Shown here piece by piece: positions 9,437-19,718 of a stretch of 64,000 nucleotides of DNA. Origin of the DNA: Deltaproteobacteria bacterium (lineage in GTDB: Bacteria; Desulfobacterota; Syntrophia; Syntrophales; Smithellaceae); assembly GCA_012729055.1 (NCBI GenBank), contig JAAYDW010000077.1, forward strand, positions 31,127 to 95,126, read 5' to 3'. The stretch's first letter is position 1. Each line of letters starts with the position of its first letter. Made by a program: the position numbers and the translations under genes. The notes beneath the pieces are model-generated. The model did not search any database and was not told the DNA's origin. It saw only the letters and a list, made by a program, of their open reading frames with translations.

Positions 9437-10588
9437 TTGCAGTTCAACCCGTGCATGAAACATAAACTGATCCGCGCCTCCGCGCGCCACTTTGCCGAAA
9501 CGGAACTGGCGCCGATTGCCGCCGAGATTGACCGGCAGAGGATTTTCCCGCGCGACGTCATCGCCAAAATGCGCGACCTCAACTATTTCGGTCTGCAGGT
9601 CCCGAAGGAATACGGCGGCGCGGCTCTCGATTCCATCAGCGCCGCGATTGTGGTGGAGGAGCTGTCCCGCGTGTGCGCGGCGGTGGGACTTTGCGTCACC
9701 GTCCACAACGGCGTGGCCGTCTATCCCCTCCTGCGGTTTGCCGGCAGAAGCCAGAAGGAAAAATATCTGCCGCCGCTCGCCGCGGGCGAGGTCATCGGCG
9801 CGTTCAGCCTGACCGAGGCCAACGCCGGCTCCGACGCGGGCAGCGTGGAAACGACGGCCGTCAAACGCGGGGCGGAATACATTTTAAACGGCACCAAGAT
9901 CTTCGTCACCAACGGCGGAGTTTGCGACGTCGCCCTGATTTTTGCGCTCACCTCTTCGCCCGAAAACAAACTGCAAAGCAGCGTCTTCATCGTCGAAAGC
10001 CGGTTTCCCGGATTTCTGCGGGGCGAGTTGGAGGACCTCTGCGGCATGCGCGCCAATCCCGTCTCGTCCCTGTTTTTGGAGGACTGCCGCGTGCCGGCGG
10101 AAAACCTGCTGGGCAAACTGGGCGACGGCATGAAAATCGGTCTGGCGACGCTCGACAACGGCCGCATCGGCGTGGCCGCGCAGGCTCTGGGCATCGCGCA
10201 GGGCGCTATGGAAGCGGCGGTGAAATACGCCAAGGAACGCCAGCAGTTCAAAAAGCCCATCGCCTCCCAGCAGACGATTCAAAACTATATCGCCGACATG
10301 GCGACCGAAATTCTGGCCGCGCGCCTGCTTCTGTACCGCGCCTGCGAACTCAAGGACGCGGGCGCGCCGTTCGGCTGCGAGGCGTCCATGGCCAAGCTCT
10401 ACTGCAGCAGCGTGGCCTCAAGGGTGACGTCGCTGGCCGTGCAGATTCACGGCGGCTACGGCTACAGCAAGGAGTACGACGTGGAGCGGTATTTCCGCGA
10501 CGCCAAAGTAACCGAAATATACGAAGGCACCAGCGAGATCCAGCGCGTGGTCATCGCCCGCGCCATTCTGACGACGCCGATATTGTGA
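9437..10588 (+). CDS. Acyl-CoA dehydrogenase
   Basis: FSLTEANAGSDAGSVETTA, FVTNGGVCDVALIF, QIHGGYGYSKEYDVERYFRDAKVTEIYEGTSEIQR; start may be 9455. Confidence 0.95.
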   Translation: MQFNPCMKHKLIRASARHFAETELAPIAAEIDRQRIFPRDVIAKMRDLNYFGLQVPKEYGGAALDSISAAIVVEELSRVCAAVGLCVTVHNGVAVYPLLRFAGRSQKEKYLPPLAAGEVIGAFSLTEANAGSDAGSVETTAVKRGAEYILNGTKIFVTNGGVCDVALIFALTSSPENKLQSSVFIVESRFPGFLRGELEDLCGMRANPVSSLFLEDCRVPAENLLGKLGDGMKIGLATLDNGRIGVAAQALGIAQGAMEAAVKYAKERQQFKKPIASQQTIQNYIADMATEILAARLLLYRACELKDAGAPFGCEASMAKLYCSSVASRVTSLAVQIHGGYGYSKEYDVERYFRDAKVTEIYEGTSEIQRVVIARAILTTPIL

Positions 10589-10601
10589 GAAACGAGAAAC
10601 G

Positions 10602-11429
10602 ATGTTGAATATTGTGGTATGCATCAAGCAGGTGCCGATGGTCACCGAACTGCCCTGGGATGAAAAAACCGGGACGCTCCGCCGCGATCTGGCCGCGGGA
10701 ATGATGAATCCGGCCTGCAAGCACGCCGTGGAGGCCGCACTTCGGATCAAGGCCGACGGCGGCGCTTCGATCACGGTCGTCACCATGGGACCGCCCGCGG
10801 CGGAGGAGGTTCTGCGCGAAGCGCTCGCCATGGGCGCGGACCGGGGACTTCTGGTGTGCGACCGGCTCTTGGCCGGCTCCGATACGTACGCCACGTCTTT
10901 CGTGCTGGGCCGCGCCATCGCAAAAGAAGTTCCGGGCTACGACCTCATCCTGTGCGGGGCGTATACCTCCGACAGTGAAACGGCGCAGGTCGGGCCGCAG
11001 CTGGCCGAGGAACTCGATCTGCCGGCGGTGGCCTACGCCGAGCGGCTGGAAATTTCCGGCCGGGTGCTCCGGGTGCGCCGCCTGGTGGACAAGTTCCGCG
11101 AAACGCTGGAAATGGAATTTCCCGCGCTCGTGACCGTCTCGATGGAGCAGTACAAGCCGCGCTACGCTTCCTTTGCCGGAATCAACCGGGCGTTTGCCGA
11201 AGCGGACATCCTTTCCGTCAATCTGAAGCGCCTCGACATTACGCCCGCGGAGCTTGCCGCCCACGGCTCGCGCACCAGGGTCCGCCGGGTCTTCATCCGG
11301 AAAACCCAGAAGGAAAATGTTCTCATCACGGGAGCGGCGGCCAACGCCGCGGCCGAGTTTCTCGATAAGTACCAGCGGAAAATCAGCGCGGTGATCGGGA
11401 AATCCATCGAGGCGAAAAAACAGACCTGA
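10602..11429 (+). CDS. etfB: Electron transfer flavoprotein subunit beta
   Basis: MLNIVVCIKQVP, AIAKEVPGYDLILCGAYTSDSETAQVGPQLAEELDLP. Confidence 0.94.
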   Translation: MLNIVVCIKQVPMVTELPWDEKTGTLRRDLAAGMMNPACKHAVEAALRIKADGGASITVVTMGPPAAEEVLREALAMGADRGLLVCDRLLAGSDTYATSFVLGRAIAKEVPGYDLILCGAYTSDSETAQVGPQLAEELDLPAVAYAERLEISGRVLRVRRLVDKFRETLEMEFPALVTVSMEQYKPRYASFAGINRAFAEADILSVNLKRLDITPAELAAHGSRTRVRRVFIRKTQKENVLITGAAANAAAEFLDKYQRKISAVIGKSIEAKKQT

Positions 11430-11442
11430 CGAAAGAAAAACG

Positions 11443-12444
11443 ATGACCGGAAAACGAAAAAGCATCTGGGTGTTCGGCGACTACCGCAACTATTATCAAA
11501 ACCGCGTGACGCTGCAATTGCTCTCCAAGGCGGTGGACCTCTCCCGCCTTCTGGATGCGGAAGTCTGCGCGGTGGTGGTGGGCCACGATCTGGAGGAGTG
11601 GATCATGGAATACACCGCGCACGGAGCGGACCGCATTCTGGCCATCGATCATCCCTCGCTTACCAGCTACAGCACGGAACATTACCTCATTCTGATGGAA
11701 AAGCTCGTCCGCGAAAGGGATCCGGACATTCTGCTTGTCGGCGCGACCGACTTCGGCCGGGAGTTTGCGCCCCGGCTCGCCAAGCGCCTGCACACCGGGC
11801 TTTCCGCCGATTGCGTGGGGTTGGAGCTGACTTCCGACGGCCTGCTGGTGCAAATCGCGCCCTCGTTCGGCGGCAACATGCTGGCGGAGATCGTTACGGA
11901 AAAGCACCGGCCGCAGATGGCCACCGTGCGTCCCGGCACTTTCCGGGAGATTCCCCACAACAGCGAACGGACCGCTGCGGTCGAGCGTCTGCCGCTGCCC
12001 GCCCAGCTGCCGTCCGCGCGCGTGCGCCAGGTCGAGTACGAACGCGCGGTGCAGCGGGAGCACGCCATCGAAAATGCCAACGTGATCGTCTGCGGCGGCC
12101 GCGGCCTGGGCAATAAAAACAATTTCCGGAAGCTCGACGAACTGGCGAAACTCCTGGGCGGAGACGTCGGCGCGACCCGGCCGGTGGTGTACGCCGGATG
12201 GGCCGGCCACGACGTTCTGATCGGCCAGGCGGGAAAGCACATCAAACCGAAAATTCTTTTTTCCTTCGGCATCAGCGGCGCCATCCAGCACACGGCGGGT
12301 CTGGGCGAGGCGGATTTCATCGTCGCCGTCAACAAGAATCCTCAGGCCACCATGATGAAGATGGCCGACGTCGCCATCGTGGCCGACGCGGCGGACTGGC
12401 TCAATCATCTCATCAAGGAACTCCGCCGGCGCATCCGCGAATAG
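11443..12444 (+). CDS. etfA: Electron transfer flavoprotein subunit alpha
   Basis: VVCGGRGLG, FSFGISGAIQHTAGLGEADFIVAVNKNPQATMMKMADVAIVAD. Confidence 0.94.
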   Translation: MTGKRKSIWVFGDYRNYYQNRVTLQLLSKAVDLSRLLDAEVCAVVVGHDLEEWIMEYTAHGADRILAIDHPSLTSYSTEHYLILMEKLVRERDPDILLVGATDFGREFAPRLAKRLHTGLSADCVGLELTSDGLLVQIAPSFGGNMLAEIVTEKHRPQMATVRPGTFREIPHNSERTAAVERLPLPAQLPSARVRQVEYERAVQREHAIENANVIVCGGRGLGNKNNFRKLDELAKLLGGDVGATRPVVYAGWAGHDVLIGQAGKHIKPKILFSFGISGAIQHTAGLGEADFIVAVNKNPQATMMKMADVAIVADAADWLNHLIKELRRRIRE

Positions 12445-12447
12445 CCG

Positions 12448-13029
12448 TCACCGGCCGGCCGGCCGATGTTTCTCGGCGTCGGGCTTCACCAGCGGGAAAA
12501 CGCCCTTGCGCACCGAACGCACGTCTTCAATCGTGAAGAACGCGAGCGGGTTGCAGGTGCGGACCAGGGAAAGAACGCGATCGATGTCTTTTCTTTTCAC
12601 GATGGTGAAGATGATTTTCACCGGCCCCATGGCGCCCTGCGCGTCCACATGCGTGACGCCGAAGTTGCAGCTTTTGAGAACGTCGACGAGGGCATCGGCT
12701 TCCTTTTGCGTGATGATCCGGATGACCACCGTGCCGATGGCCATTTTATCTTCGATCAGAATGCCGATGAAGTTGCCCAGCGCGAAACCGCCCGCGTAGG
12801 CGATGTAATAAACGGGATTCGTCAGATTTTTGAAAATCTGCGTGATGGCGGTAAGCCAGATCAGCACTTCAAAAAAACCGATCACCGTCGCAAGAATTTT
12901 GAGTCCGCGCGAAACGTAGATGATGCGCAGCGTGTCGAGCGTCACGTCGCAGATGCGCGCGAGGAAAATAATCGCCGGCAAAACGGCCAGACGAAAGAGT
13001 TCCGAGTCGAATAAAGCGGCGAGGTCCAT
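12448..13029 (-). CDS. DUF2179 / UPF0316 family membrane protein
   Basis: LARICDVTLDTLRIIYVSRGLKILATVIGFFEVLIWL then IITQKEADALVDVLKSCNFGVTHVDAQGAMGPVKIIFTIVKRKD. Confidence 0.8.
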   Translation of the reverse strand: MDLAALFDSELFRLAVLPAIIFLARICDVTLDTLRIIYVSRGLKILATVIGFFEVLIWLTAITQIFKNLTNPVYYIAYAGGFALGNFIGILIEDKMAIGTVVIRIITQKEADALVDVLKSCNFGVTHVDAQGAMGPVKIIFTIVKRKDIDRVLSLVRTCNPLAFFTIEDVRSVRKGVFPLVKPDAEKHRPAGR

Positions 13030-13077
13030 GGCATTCCAATCCTTTTTTTCGCCATTATAGGCGCTTTGGCGAATCGT

Positions 13078-13113
13078 GTCAAATTGCGGGTCAAATTGTG
13101 GGTCAAATTGTGG
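13078..13113. repeat. Three tandem 12-bp repeats, GTCAAATTGYGG
   Basis: gtcaaattgcgg gtcaaattgtgg gtcaaattgtgg read directly. Confidence 0.9.
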
Positions 13114-13114
13114 G

Positions 13115-13143
13115 TTGACACGAAGGGCTGCTTTTCCTATACT
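13115..13143 (+). promoter_or_regulatory. Near-consensus sigma70 promoter upstream of the ROK/trehalose operon
   Basis: TTGACA - 17 bp - TATACT, abutting the 12-bp repeats. Confidence 0.75.
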
Positions 13144-13345
13144 TTTGGCGAACACAACACATCCTGACCAAGAGCGCGGGATTAAAAAAAGTCCGTCCGA
13201 AGTTGACTGTCGATTTTGTCCGGCATCCGCTTTCCTTCACGTCATCAGAGAGACAAATCCCGAAAACACCCTCGGACGGTAAATTGTTTCCCCGGCCGCC
13301 GCCGGCAGGCCGGAGGGGCAAAGACCACTTGGGGAGGCTATCGGC

Positions 13346-14344
13346 ATGCGCGAGCAAGACCTTGTTCTGGGCATCGATATCGGCGGGACCGGCACCGCGC
13401 TGGGATTCGTGGAGCGTTCGGGGGCTCTCACCCAGTATTGCGCCATTCCCACCCGCCCGGCCGATTCTGCCGAGGCTTTTGTCGTGGCGCTCCACCGGCG
13501 GATTGAAGCGCTGCGGGCGGAGATCCCCTTTCCCCACCGTCTGGCCGGGATCGGGATCGGCGCGCCCAACGCGCATCCCGTCCGCGGGACGCTCGAAGAG
13601 CCGGTCAATCTCGACTGGGGCGCAACCGTCGATCTTACAGCGCTGGTCCGCAAATACTACGACCTGCCCGTCGAGCTTACCAACGACGCCAAAGCCGCCG
13701 CCGCAGGCGAGATGCTGTTCGGGGGCGCCCGCGGCATGAAGCATTTTATCGTCGTTACGCTGGGCACCGGCCTGGGCTGCGGCATTGTGGCGGATGGGCG
13801 GGTCTTGACCGGAGCCAGCGGTTTTGCCGGGGAACTCGGCCACATGACCGTCGATCCGAACGGCCGCGAATGCCGCTGCGGGAAACGGGGTTGTCTGGAA
13901 ACCTACGTTTCCGCGACCGGCCTGGTCCGGACCGTCCTCGCGCTCCTGGCCAAGCGCTGCGACCCGAGCCCGCTGCGCCGCTGCGCCGCCGACGCCCTGA
14001 CCGCGCATAAAGTCTTTGAGCTCGCCTCGGCCGGAGACGCCATTTCGCTTTGCGCCTTCGACCGGACGGCGAGAATTCTGGGGATGAAGCTGGCCGACGC
14101 CGTCGCCTGCCTGAGCCCGGAAGCCGTTTTTCTTTCGGGAGGTCTGGCCGCAGCCGGAGACCTGATTGTTGCGCCGGCCGGGCGCTACATGAACGACTAC
14201 CTCTTTCGCGCTTACCGGGGGACGGTGCGACTGCTGCCGTCCGCTCTGAAGCCCGGCGAGGGCGCCGTGCTGGGGGCGGCCGCGCTCGTTTGGCGCAGGC
14301 TGGCGGCGGAAGACGCGTTTGGACGCAAGGAAGGGGCGGCATGA
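13346..14344 (+). CDS. ROK family sugar kinase (glucokinase-like)
   Basis: LGIDIGGTGTALGF, LTNDAKAAAAGE, CRCGKRGCLETYVS zinc motif. Confidence 0.9.
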   Translation: MREQDLVLGIDIGGTGTALGFVERSGALTQYCAIPTRPADSAEAFVVALHRRIEALRAEIPFPHRLAGIGIGAPNAHPVRGTLEEPVNLDWGATVDLTALVRKYYDLPVELTNDAKAAAAGEMLFGGARGMKHFIVVTLGTGLGCGIVADGRVLTGASGFAGELGHMTVDPNGRECRCGKRGCLETYVSATGLVRTVLALLAKRCDPSPLRRCAADALTAHKVFELASAGDAISLCAFDRTARILGMKLADAVACLSPEAVFLSGGLAAAGDLIVAPAGRYMNDYLFRAYRGTVRLLPSALKPGEGAVLGAAALVWRRLAAEDAFGRKEGAA

Positions 14345-16131
14345 AAAATTCACTGGATCTGGGACTCATCGGCAACTGCCGCATCGGCGCGCTGATTGAC
14401 GAGCGCGGCGAAATTGTCTGGAACTGTCTGCCCCGGTTTGACGGCGATCCGATGTTCTGTTCGCTTTTGCGCGAGCATCCGGACAGCGAGGGCGGAGGCT
14501 ACTGCGTCGTGGAACTGTTCGATCAGGCGGAAGCGCAGCAATTCTATCTGCCCAACACGGCGGTTCTGGTCACCCGTCTCAAGGACAGTCACGGCGCGGC
14601 CATTGAGATCACGGATTTCACCCCCCGCTTTCACCAGTACGGCCGTACGTTCATGCCCGTGATGATTATTCGACAGATCCGGCGGCTCGCCGGCAATCCG
14701 CGCATCTGCGTGCGCGTCCGGCCGCTTTGCGAATACGGGGCCCAGGCCTGCGCGGTGACGCACGGCAGCCACCACATCCGGTATGTCGCCCCGTCCTGGG
14801 TCCTGCGGCTGACCACCGACATCTCCGTGACTGCCGTGCTTCAGGAGCTGCCTTTCTTTCTCGAAAGCACCGCCACGCTGATTCTGGGGCCGGACGAAAC
14901 CATTCCGGACGCCATCGGCGAGATCGCCCGCCGCTTTCTCAACGAAACCGTGGACAGCTGGCGCGACTGGGTGCGGGATTTGTCCATCCCGTTCGAGTGG
15001 CAGGAAGAAGTCATCCGCGCCGCCATTACGCTGAAGCTCAACACTTTCCAGGACACGGGCGCCATCATCGCGGCCATGACCACGTCCATCCCCGAGGCGC
15101 CCGGGTCCGGCCGCAACTGGGACTACCGCTACTGCTGGCTTCGGGATTCCTACTTCGTCGTGAACGCGCTCAACCGCCTGAGCACGACCAACACGATGGA
15201 GCGGTATTTGAATTATCTCATCAACGTCGTCGCCGGCGCGCCCGACGGACGCGTCCAGCCCGTGTACGGCATCGACGGACGGGCGCGCCTCGAAGAGTGC
15301 GAACTGTCCGCCCTGCCCGGCTACCAGGGCATGGGGCCCGTACGGATCGGCAATCAGGCCTGCGAGCAGATTCAGCACGACGTCTACGGCTCGGCCATTC
15401 TTGCCGTAGCGCACGTGTTTTTCGACCGCCGGCTCGCGCATCGGGGAGGCCAGGCCCTTTTCACGCGGCTGGAGCCGCTGGGGGAGGCGGCCATCTTAGT
15501 TCACGATCAGCCGGATTCCGGACCGTGGGAGACGCGCAACACCCTGCGCGTTCATACCTTTTCCGGCATCATGTGCTGGGCCGCCTGCGACCGTCTGGCC
15601 CGGATCGCCGACTACATCGGCCTTTCCGACCGGGCCGCCTACTGGCAGGGCAAGGCCCGCATTATCCACGAAACCGTTTGTCGTCGGGCCTGGAACGAAA
15701 AGAAACAGACCTTTGTGGCTTCCTTCGAAGGCGACGCGCTCGACGCGAGCCTGCTTCTGATCCATGACATCGGATTTCTGGCGGCCGACGATCCGCGCTT
15801 CGCAAAAACCGTCGCCGCCGTCGAGCGGGAGCTGCGCCACGGCAACTACATTTACCGCTATGTCGAGAAGGATGATTTCGGCGTGCCGGAAAATGCGTTT
15901 GTGGTCTGCACCTTCTGGTACATTTACGCGCTGGCCGCTTTGGGCCGCGCCGATGAGGCGCGCGATCTTTTCGCCAATCTGCTGGCCCGGCGCAACCGTC
16001 ACGGCCTTTTGGCCGAACATCTCGATCCCCGCACGGGCGTCCCGTGGGGGAATTTCGTTCAGACGTACAGCATGGTGGGGCTGATCAACGCCGCCATCCG
16101 TCTGAGCAAGCGCTGGGACAGCGCCTTTTAA
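14341..16131 (+). CDS. Glycoside hydrolase family 15 protein (glucoamylase/trehalase-like)
   Basis: MKNSLDLGLIGNCRIGALIDERGEIVWNCLPRFDGDPMF and RNWDYRYCWLRDSYFVVNAL; overlaps kinase stop (ATGA). Confidence 0.9.
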   Translation: MKNSLDLGLIGNCRIGALIDERGEIVWNCLPRFDGDPMFCSLLREHPDSEGGGYCVVELFDQAEAQQFYLPNTAVLVTRLKDSHGAAIEITDFTPRFHQYGRTFMPVMIIRQIRRLAGNPRICVRVRPLCEYGAQACAVTHGSHHIRYVAPSWVLRLTTDISVTAVLQELPFFLESTATLILGPDETIPDAIGEIARRFLNETVDSWRDWVRDLSIPFEWQEEVIRAAITLKLNTFQDTGAIIAAMTTSIPEAPGSGRNWDYRYCWLRDSYFVVNALNRLSTTNTMERYLNYLINVVAGAPDGRVQPVYGIDGRARLEECELSALPGYQGMGPVRIGNQACEQIQHDVYGSAILAVAHVFFDRRLAHRGGQALFTRLEPLGEAAILVHDQPDSGPWETRNTLRVHTFSGIMCWAACDRLARIADYIGLSDRAAYWQGKARIIHETVCRRAWNEKKQTFVASFEGDALDASLLLIHDIGFLAADDPRFAKTVAAVERELRHGNYIYRYVEKDDFGVPENAFVVCTFWYIYALAALGRADEARDLFANLLARRNRHGLLAEHLDPRTGVPWGNFVQTYSMVGLINAAIRLSKRWDSAF

Positions 16132-16150
16132 AACGGAAAGGAGGGGGGTC

Positions 16151-18409
16151 ATGCTTTTTCCGGCCGGAGCCAAGATACGATCCTCCCGCTCCCTGCGCCT
16201 GGCGCTCCGGTTCGTTCTGCCGCTCGTCGCGGCGCTGACGCTGCTCGCCTACCTGGTCGTTCCGCTGGTGGACAGGCTGAACCTGCGCTGGTCCGTGCGC
16301 GACATGGACATCCGTTCGCAGCTCATCGCCGACACCCTCCAGGAGCCGCTGGGCGAGCTGCTCGAACAGGGCCACAAGATGAAGATCAACACGCTTCTGG
16401 CCCGGGCGACGCGAGATGAACGGCTTTTTGCGCTGGGCTACTGCGACGGCCGCGGGAGGCTTCTTTATTCGTCGCCGGTGTTTCCCGCCCAGCTGGGCTG
16501 CTCTCCGCCCAGGTCGTCGGACAGCGAGTCGCCGCTGGTCCAGCTGTCCCAGGGGCTGGTGCATGTCGCCGTCCGTCCCGTGATCGTCGCCGACGTTCCG
16601 AGAGGATCGCTCATTCTGGTGCACGACATGAGCTTCGTCCAGCACCGCAGCGCCGATACGCGCAAGTACATCGTGCTTTTGTTTGCCGTGCTGGGGCTGG
16701 TGATCTCGTTCATCACGGTGCTGGTGGCGCATTTGAGCTGGCGCGGCTGGATGAACGGCGTGCGCGCGCTGCTGCGGGGCGAGGGGCTGGTGCGGCCGTT
16801 TGCCAAGCCCGTCGATTCCGAACTGCAGCCGCTCGTGGGCGACCTGCGTTCGCTTCTGCGCTCCATCGACGCGGAAAAGCGCATGGCTGACGACACCACC
16901 GTCGCCTGGACGCCGGATGCTCTGCGGACGCTCTTGTACGAACAACTGGCGGGCGAGCAAATCATGGTGGTGTCGAACCGGGAACCCTACATTCACATGC
17001 AGGGAACCGACGGCATCAAGATTCTGCAGCCGGCCAGCGGTTTGGTTACGGCGGTGGAACCCGTCATGCGTGCCTGTTCGGGCATCTGGATCGCCCATGG
17101 CGGCGGCACGGCGGACCGCGAGGTGGTGGACAGGAAAGACCATGTCCGCGTGCCGCCGGATGCGCCGGACTACACGCTGAGGCGGATCTGGCTCAGCCCC
17201 GAAGAGGAAAAGGGATACTATTACGGACTGGCCAATGAAGGGCTCTGGCCGCTTTGCCACATCGCCCACGTCCGCCCCGTTTTCCGGACGGAAGACTGGC
17301 GGCATTATGCGGCGGTCAATGCGCGTTTTGCCGACGCCGTGGTGAAGGAAGCCCAGCGGGATGATCCGGTGGTGCTGATCCAGGACTATCATTTCGCGCT
17401 GCTGCCGCTCATGCTGCGGAAGGTTCTGCCCCGGGCGACGATCATTACCTTCTGGCACATTCCCTGGCCCAATCCGGAATCCTTCGGCATCTGTCCCTGG
17501 CGCGATGAACTCTTGCGCGGCATGCTGGGCAGCACGATTCTCGGCTTCCACACGCCGTTTCACTGCAAGAATTTCCTGGAAACGGTGGACCGCTACCTGG
17601 AAACGCGCGTGGACCACGCTTCTTCCACCATTTTTCACGGCGGCACTCTGACGCTGGTGGAAGCTTATCCGATTTCCATTCAGTGGCCGCCGCCCTGGCA
17701 GGATTCCCAGCCGTCCATCGAAGAGTGCCGGGCCGACATCCGCCGGTCCCTCGACATCGCGCCGGACGGTTTCGTCGGTCTGGGCGTGGACCGGCTCGAT
17801 TATACCAAGGGCATTCTGGAGCGGCTTCGGGCGGTCGAACAGCTGCTCGTGAGCCATCCGGAGCTGATCGGACGATTTTCATTCATTCAGATCGCCGCGC
17901 CGTCGCGTTCGGTTCTGGAAGAGTATCATTCGTTCGAGTCGCGCGTGCGGGCGCTGGCCGCCGAGATCAACCTGCGCTTCGGCCGGGGGAATTACCAGCC
18001 CCTTCATCTGCGGGTGACGCACCACGAGCCCCGGGACGTCAACCGCTACTACCGGGCCGCGGACGTGTGCGTCGTCACGAGTCTGCACGACGGAATGAAT
18101 CTGGTGGCCAAGGAGTTCATCGCCGCCCGCGACGATGAACGGGGCGTGCTGGTCCTGAGCCGCTTCACCGGCGCGGCGCACGAACTCTACGAAGCCCTGA
18201 TCGTCAATCCCTATCACATCGAACAGACGGCAGACGCCCTGTACACGGCGCTCACCATGCCGGCGTTCGAGCAACGCGAACGGATGCGCAGCATGCGGAA
18301 CCTGGTGCGCAGTTTTAATGTTTACCGCTGGGCGGGGCGGATGCTGCTCGACGCCGCCCGGATCCGGCAGCGCGAAAAACTGACAGCGCGGATCGGGGTC
18401 CAGCCATGA
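16151..18409 (+). CDS. otsA: Trehalose-6-phosphate synthase (GT20) with N-terminal transmembrane sensor-like region
   Basis: C-terminal [58 protein letters not shown]; about 240 aa N-terminal extension with two TM helices. Confidence 0.92.
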   Translation: MLFPAGAKIRSSRSLRLALRFVLPLVAALTLLAYLVVPLVDRLNLRWSVRDMDIRSQLIADTLQEPLGELLEQGHKMKINTLLARATRDERLFALGYCDGRGRLLYSSPVFPAQLGCSPPRSSDSESPLVQLSQGLVHVAVRPVIVADVPRGSLILVHDMSFVQHRSADTRKYIVLLFAVLGLVISFITVLVAHLSWRGWMNGVRALLRGEGLVRPFAKPVDSELQPLVGDLRSLLRSIDAEKRMADDTTVAWTPDALRTLLYEQLAGEQIMVVSNREPYIHMQGTDGIKILQPASGLVTAVEPVMRACSGIWIAHGGGTADREVVDRKDHVRVPPDAPDYTLRRIWLSPEEEKGYYYGLANEGLWPLCHIAHVRPVFRTEDWRHYAAVNARFADAVVKEAQRDDPVVLIQDYHFALLPLMLRKVLPRATIITFWHIPWPNPESFGICPWRDELLRGMLGSTILGFHTPFHCKNFLETVDRYLETRVDHASSTIFHGGTLTLVEAYPISIQWPPPWQDSQPSIEECRADIRRSLDIAPDGFVGLGVDRLDYTKGILERLRAVEQLLVSHPELIGRFSFIQIAAPSRSVLEEYHSFESRVRALAAEINLRFGRGNYQPLHLRVTHHEPRDVNRYYRAADVCVVTSLHDGMNLVAKEFIAARDDERGVLVLSRFTGAAHELYEALIVNPYHIEQTADALYTALTMPAFEQRERMRSMRNLVRSFNVYRWAGRMLLDAARIRQREKLTARIGVQP

Positions 18410-19185
18410 CGCATTTTCGGTCCGCGGCTTTCCTTTTCGGAAAATCCGCGCAGGCCCGGTTGGCGGATTTTGTCGATCCGGTCACGCTGTTTGCCTTCGA
18501 CCTGGACGGGACGCTGGCGCCCATTGTCTCCGATCCCGCGCTCGTCCGCGTTCCGGATGCGGTGGAGCGCGCCCTGGCCGAGCTGGCCGGCCGGGCTCCC
18601 GTCGCGATCATCACCGGACGCTCCCGTTCGGACGCTCTGGCGCATCTCGAAAGCCCGCCGCGCTATGTGATCGGCAACCACGGCGCGGAGGGGCTGCCCG
18701 GCTGGGCCGAGCGCGAAAACGACTTTGTCCGGACGGCGCAGGGCTGGCAGCAGCAGCTCGACATCCTGCTTCCGCAGGAGGAACAAACGGGCATTGTGAT
18801 CGAAAACAAGGGCCCGACGCTCTCGATTCATTACCGGCGCGCCGTGAACATCCCGGCGGCCCAGGGACTGGTTCTGCATGCCGTCCGGCGGCTTTTGCCG
18901 CCGCCTCGGCGCGTCAGCGGAAAATTCGTGGAAAATCTGCTGCCGGACGGCGCTCCGGACAAGGGGGTCGCGCTTGAGCTGCTGATGCGGCGGGAAAACC
19001 TGGCGAAAGCGTTTTTTGTCGGCGACGATGAAACGGATGAAGATATTTTCCGCCTTGGCCGCAAAAACATTTTTACCGTCCGGGTGGGACAAAAGGAAAC
19101 GAGCGGCGCGGGCTTTTATCTGCGGGGCCAGTATGAAATGGCCGGACTCCTGCGCCTGCTCAACCGCCTGCTGAAACGTTTCTAA
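18406..19185 (+). CDS. otsB: Trehalose-6-phosphate phosphatase
   Basis: LFAFDLDGTLAPIV, AIITGRSR, FVGDDETDEDIF. Confidence 0.93.
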   Translation: MTHFRSAAFLFGKSAQARLADFVDPVTLFAFDLDGTLAPIVSDPALVRVPDAVERALAELAGRAPVAIITGRSRSDALAHLESPPRYVIGNHGAEGLPGWAERENDFVRTAQGWQQQLDILLPQEEQTGIVIENKGPTLSIHYRRAVNIPAAQGLVLHAVRRLLPPPRRVSGKFVENLLPDGAPDKGVALELLMRRENLAKAFFVGDDETDEDIFRLGRKNIFTVRVGQKETSGAGFYLRGQYEMAGLLRLLNRLLKRF

Positions 19186-19189
19186 AGGG

Positions 19190-19219
19190 TTGACAGCCTC
19201 TCGGATTGGTTGCTATATA
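19190..19219 (+). promoter_or_regulatory. Sigma70-like promoter for the Usp gene
   Basis: TTGACA - 18 bp - TATATA. Confidence 0.6.
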
Positions 19220-19246
19220 ACCGGCGCATGAGAAAGGAAGGTCCGG

Positions 19247-19657
19247 ATGAAAGAATTTCGAAATCTGCTCTACGCGATCAATCTGGACGACGAACGCCCG
19301 TCGTCGATGATATTTGCCCTGGAATGTGCGCGTCTGTTTAAGAGCCGGCTGCACGTGGTCTATGTGAACGATCCGCAGGCAGGATACCGCCATCCGACCG
19401 ACCGGGAAGACGCCATCGCTCTCAAGGTCCGCCAGGCCGTCCCCGCGGCGCTGTTGGAGGATGTGGAGATCGTTTACGCCGCCGCCCGGGGAAACGCGGC
19501 GGAGGAAATCGTCAAGTATGCGGAGGCGCAGGACATCGATTTGCTGATCGTCGGGCATAAACACCGCAGCAAACTCTATTCCTCCATGTTTGACAGCACC
19601 GACGTCAATATCATCGACACGGCGCTGAGGCCGGTTCTGGTCATTCCGGAAAAGTAG
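19247..19657 (+). CDS. Universal stress protein family
   Basis: NLLYAINLDDERPSSMIFALECARLFKSRLHVVYV; EIVKYAEAQDIDLLIVGHKHRSKLYSSMFDSTDVNIIDTALRPVLVIP. Confidence 0.85.
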   Translation: MKEFRNLLYAINLDDERPSSMIFALECARLFKSRLHVVYVNDPQAGYRHPTDREDAIALKVRQAVPAALLEDVEIVYAAARGNAAEEIVKYAEAQDIDLLIVGHKHRSKLYSSMFDSTDVNIIDTALRPVLVIPEK

Positions 19658-19718
19658 GCTATCCTTCGCGAATAACGCGGCGCGCCGTCCGGACGACGGG
19701 CAAGCCGCAGGGGGCATT

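Noticed and set aside
12442-12470. GGCCGGCCGGCC run between etfA and UPF0316 gene as terminator
   Set aside because: Self-complementary but no T tract and overlaps the coding end; not a convincing terminator
13078-13113. Tandem repeats as a CRISPR array
   Set aside because: Units are 12 bp, contiguous and without spacers; no cas genes
14050-16131. 693-aa version of the GH15 ORF
   Set aside because: Extension overlaps the ROK kinase in another frame; GH15 N terminus (MKNSLDLGLIG) starts at 14341
16085-17857. 590-aa minus-strand ORF
   Set aside because: Antisense shadow of otsA; Arg/His/Gln-rich composition typical of reverse frames in GC-rich genes
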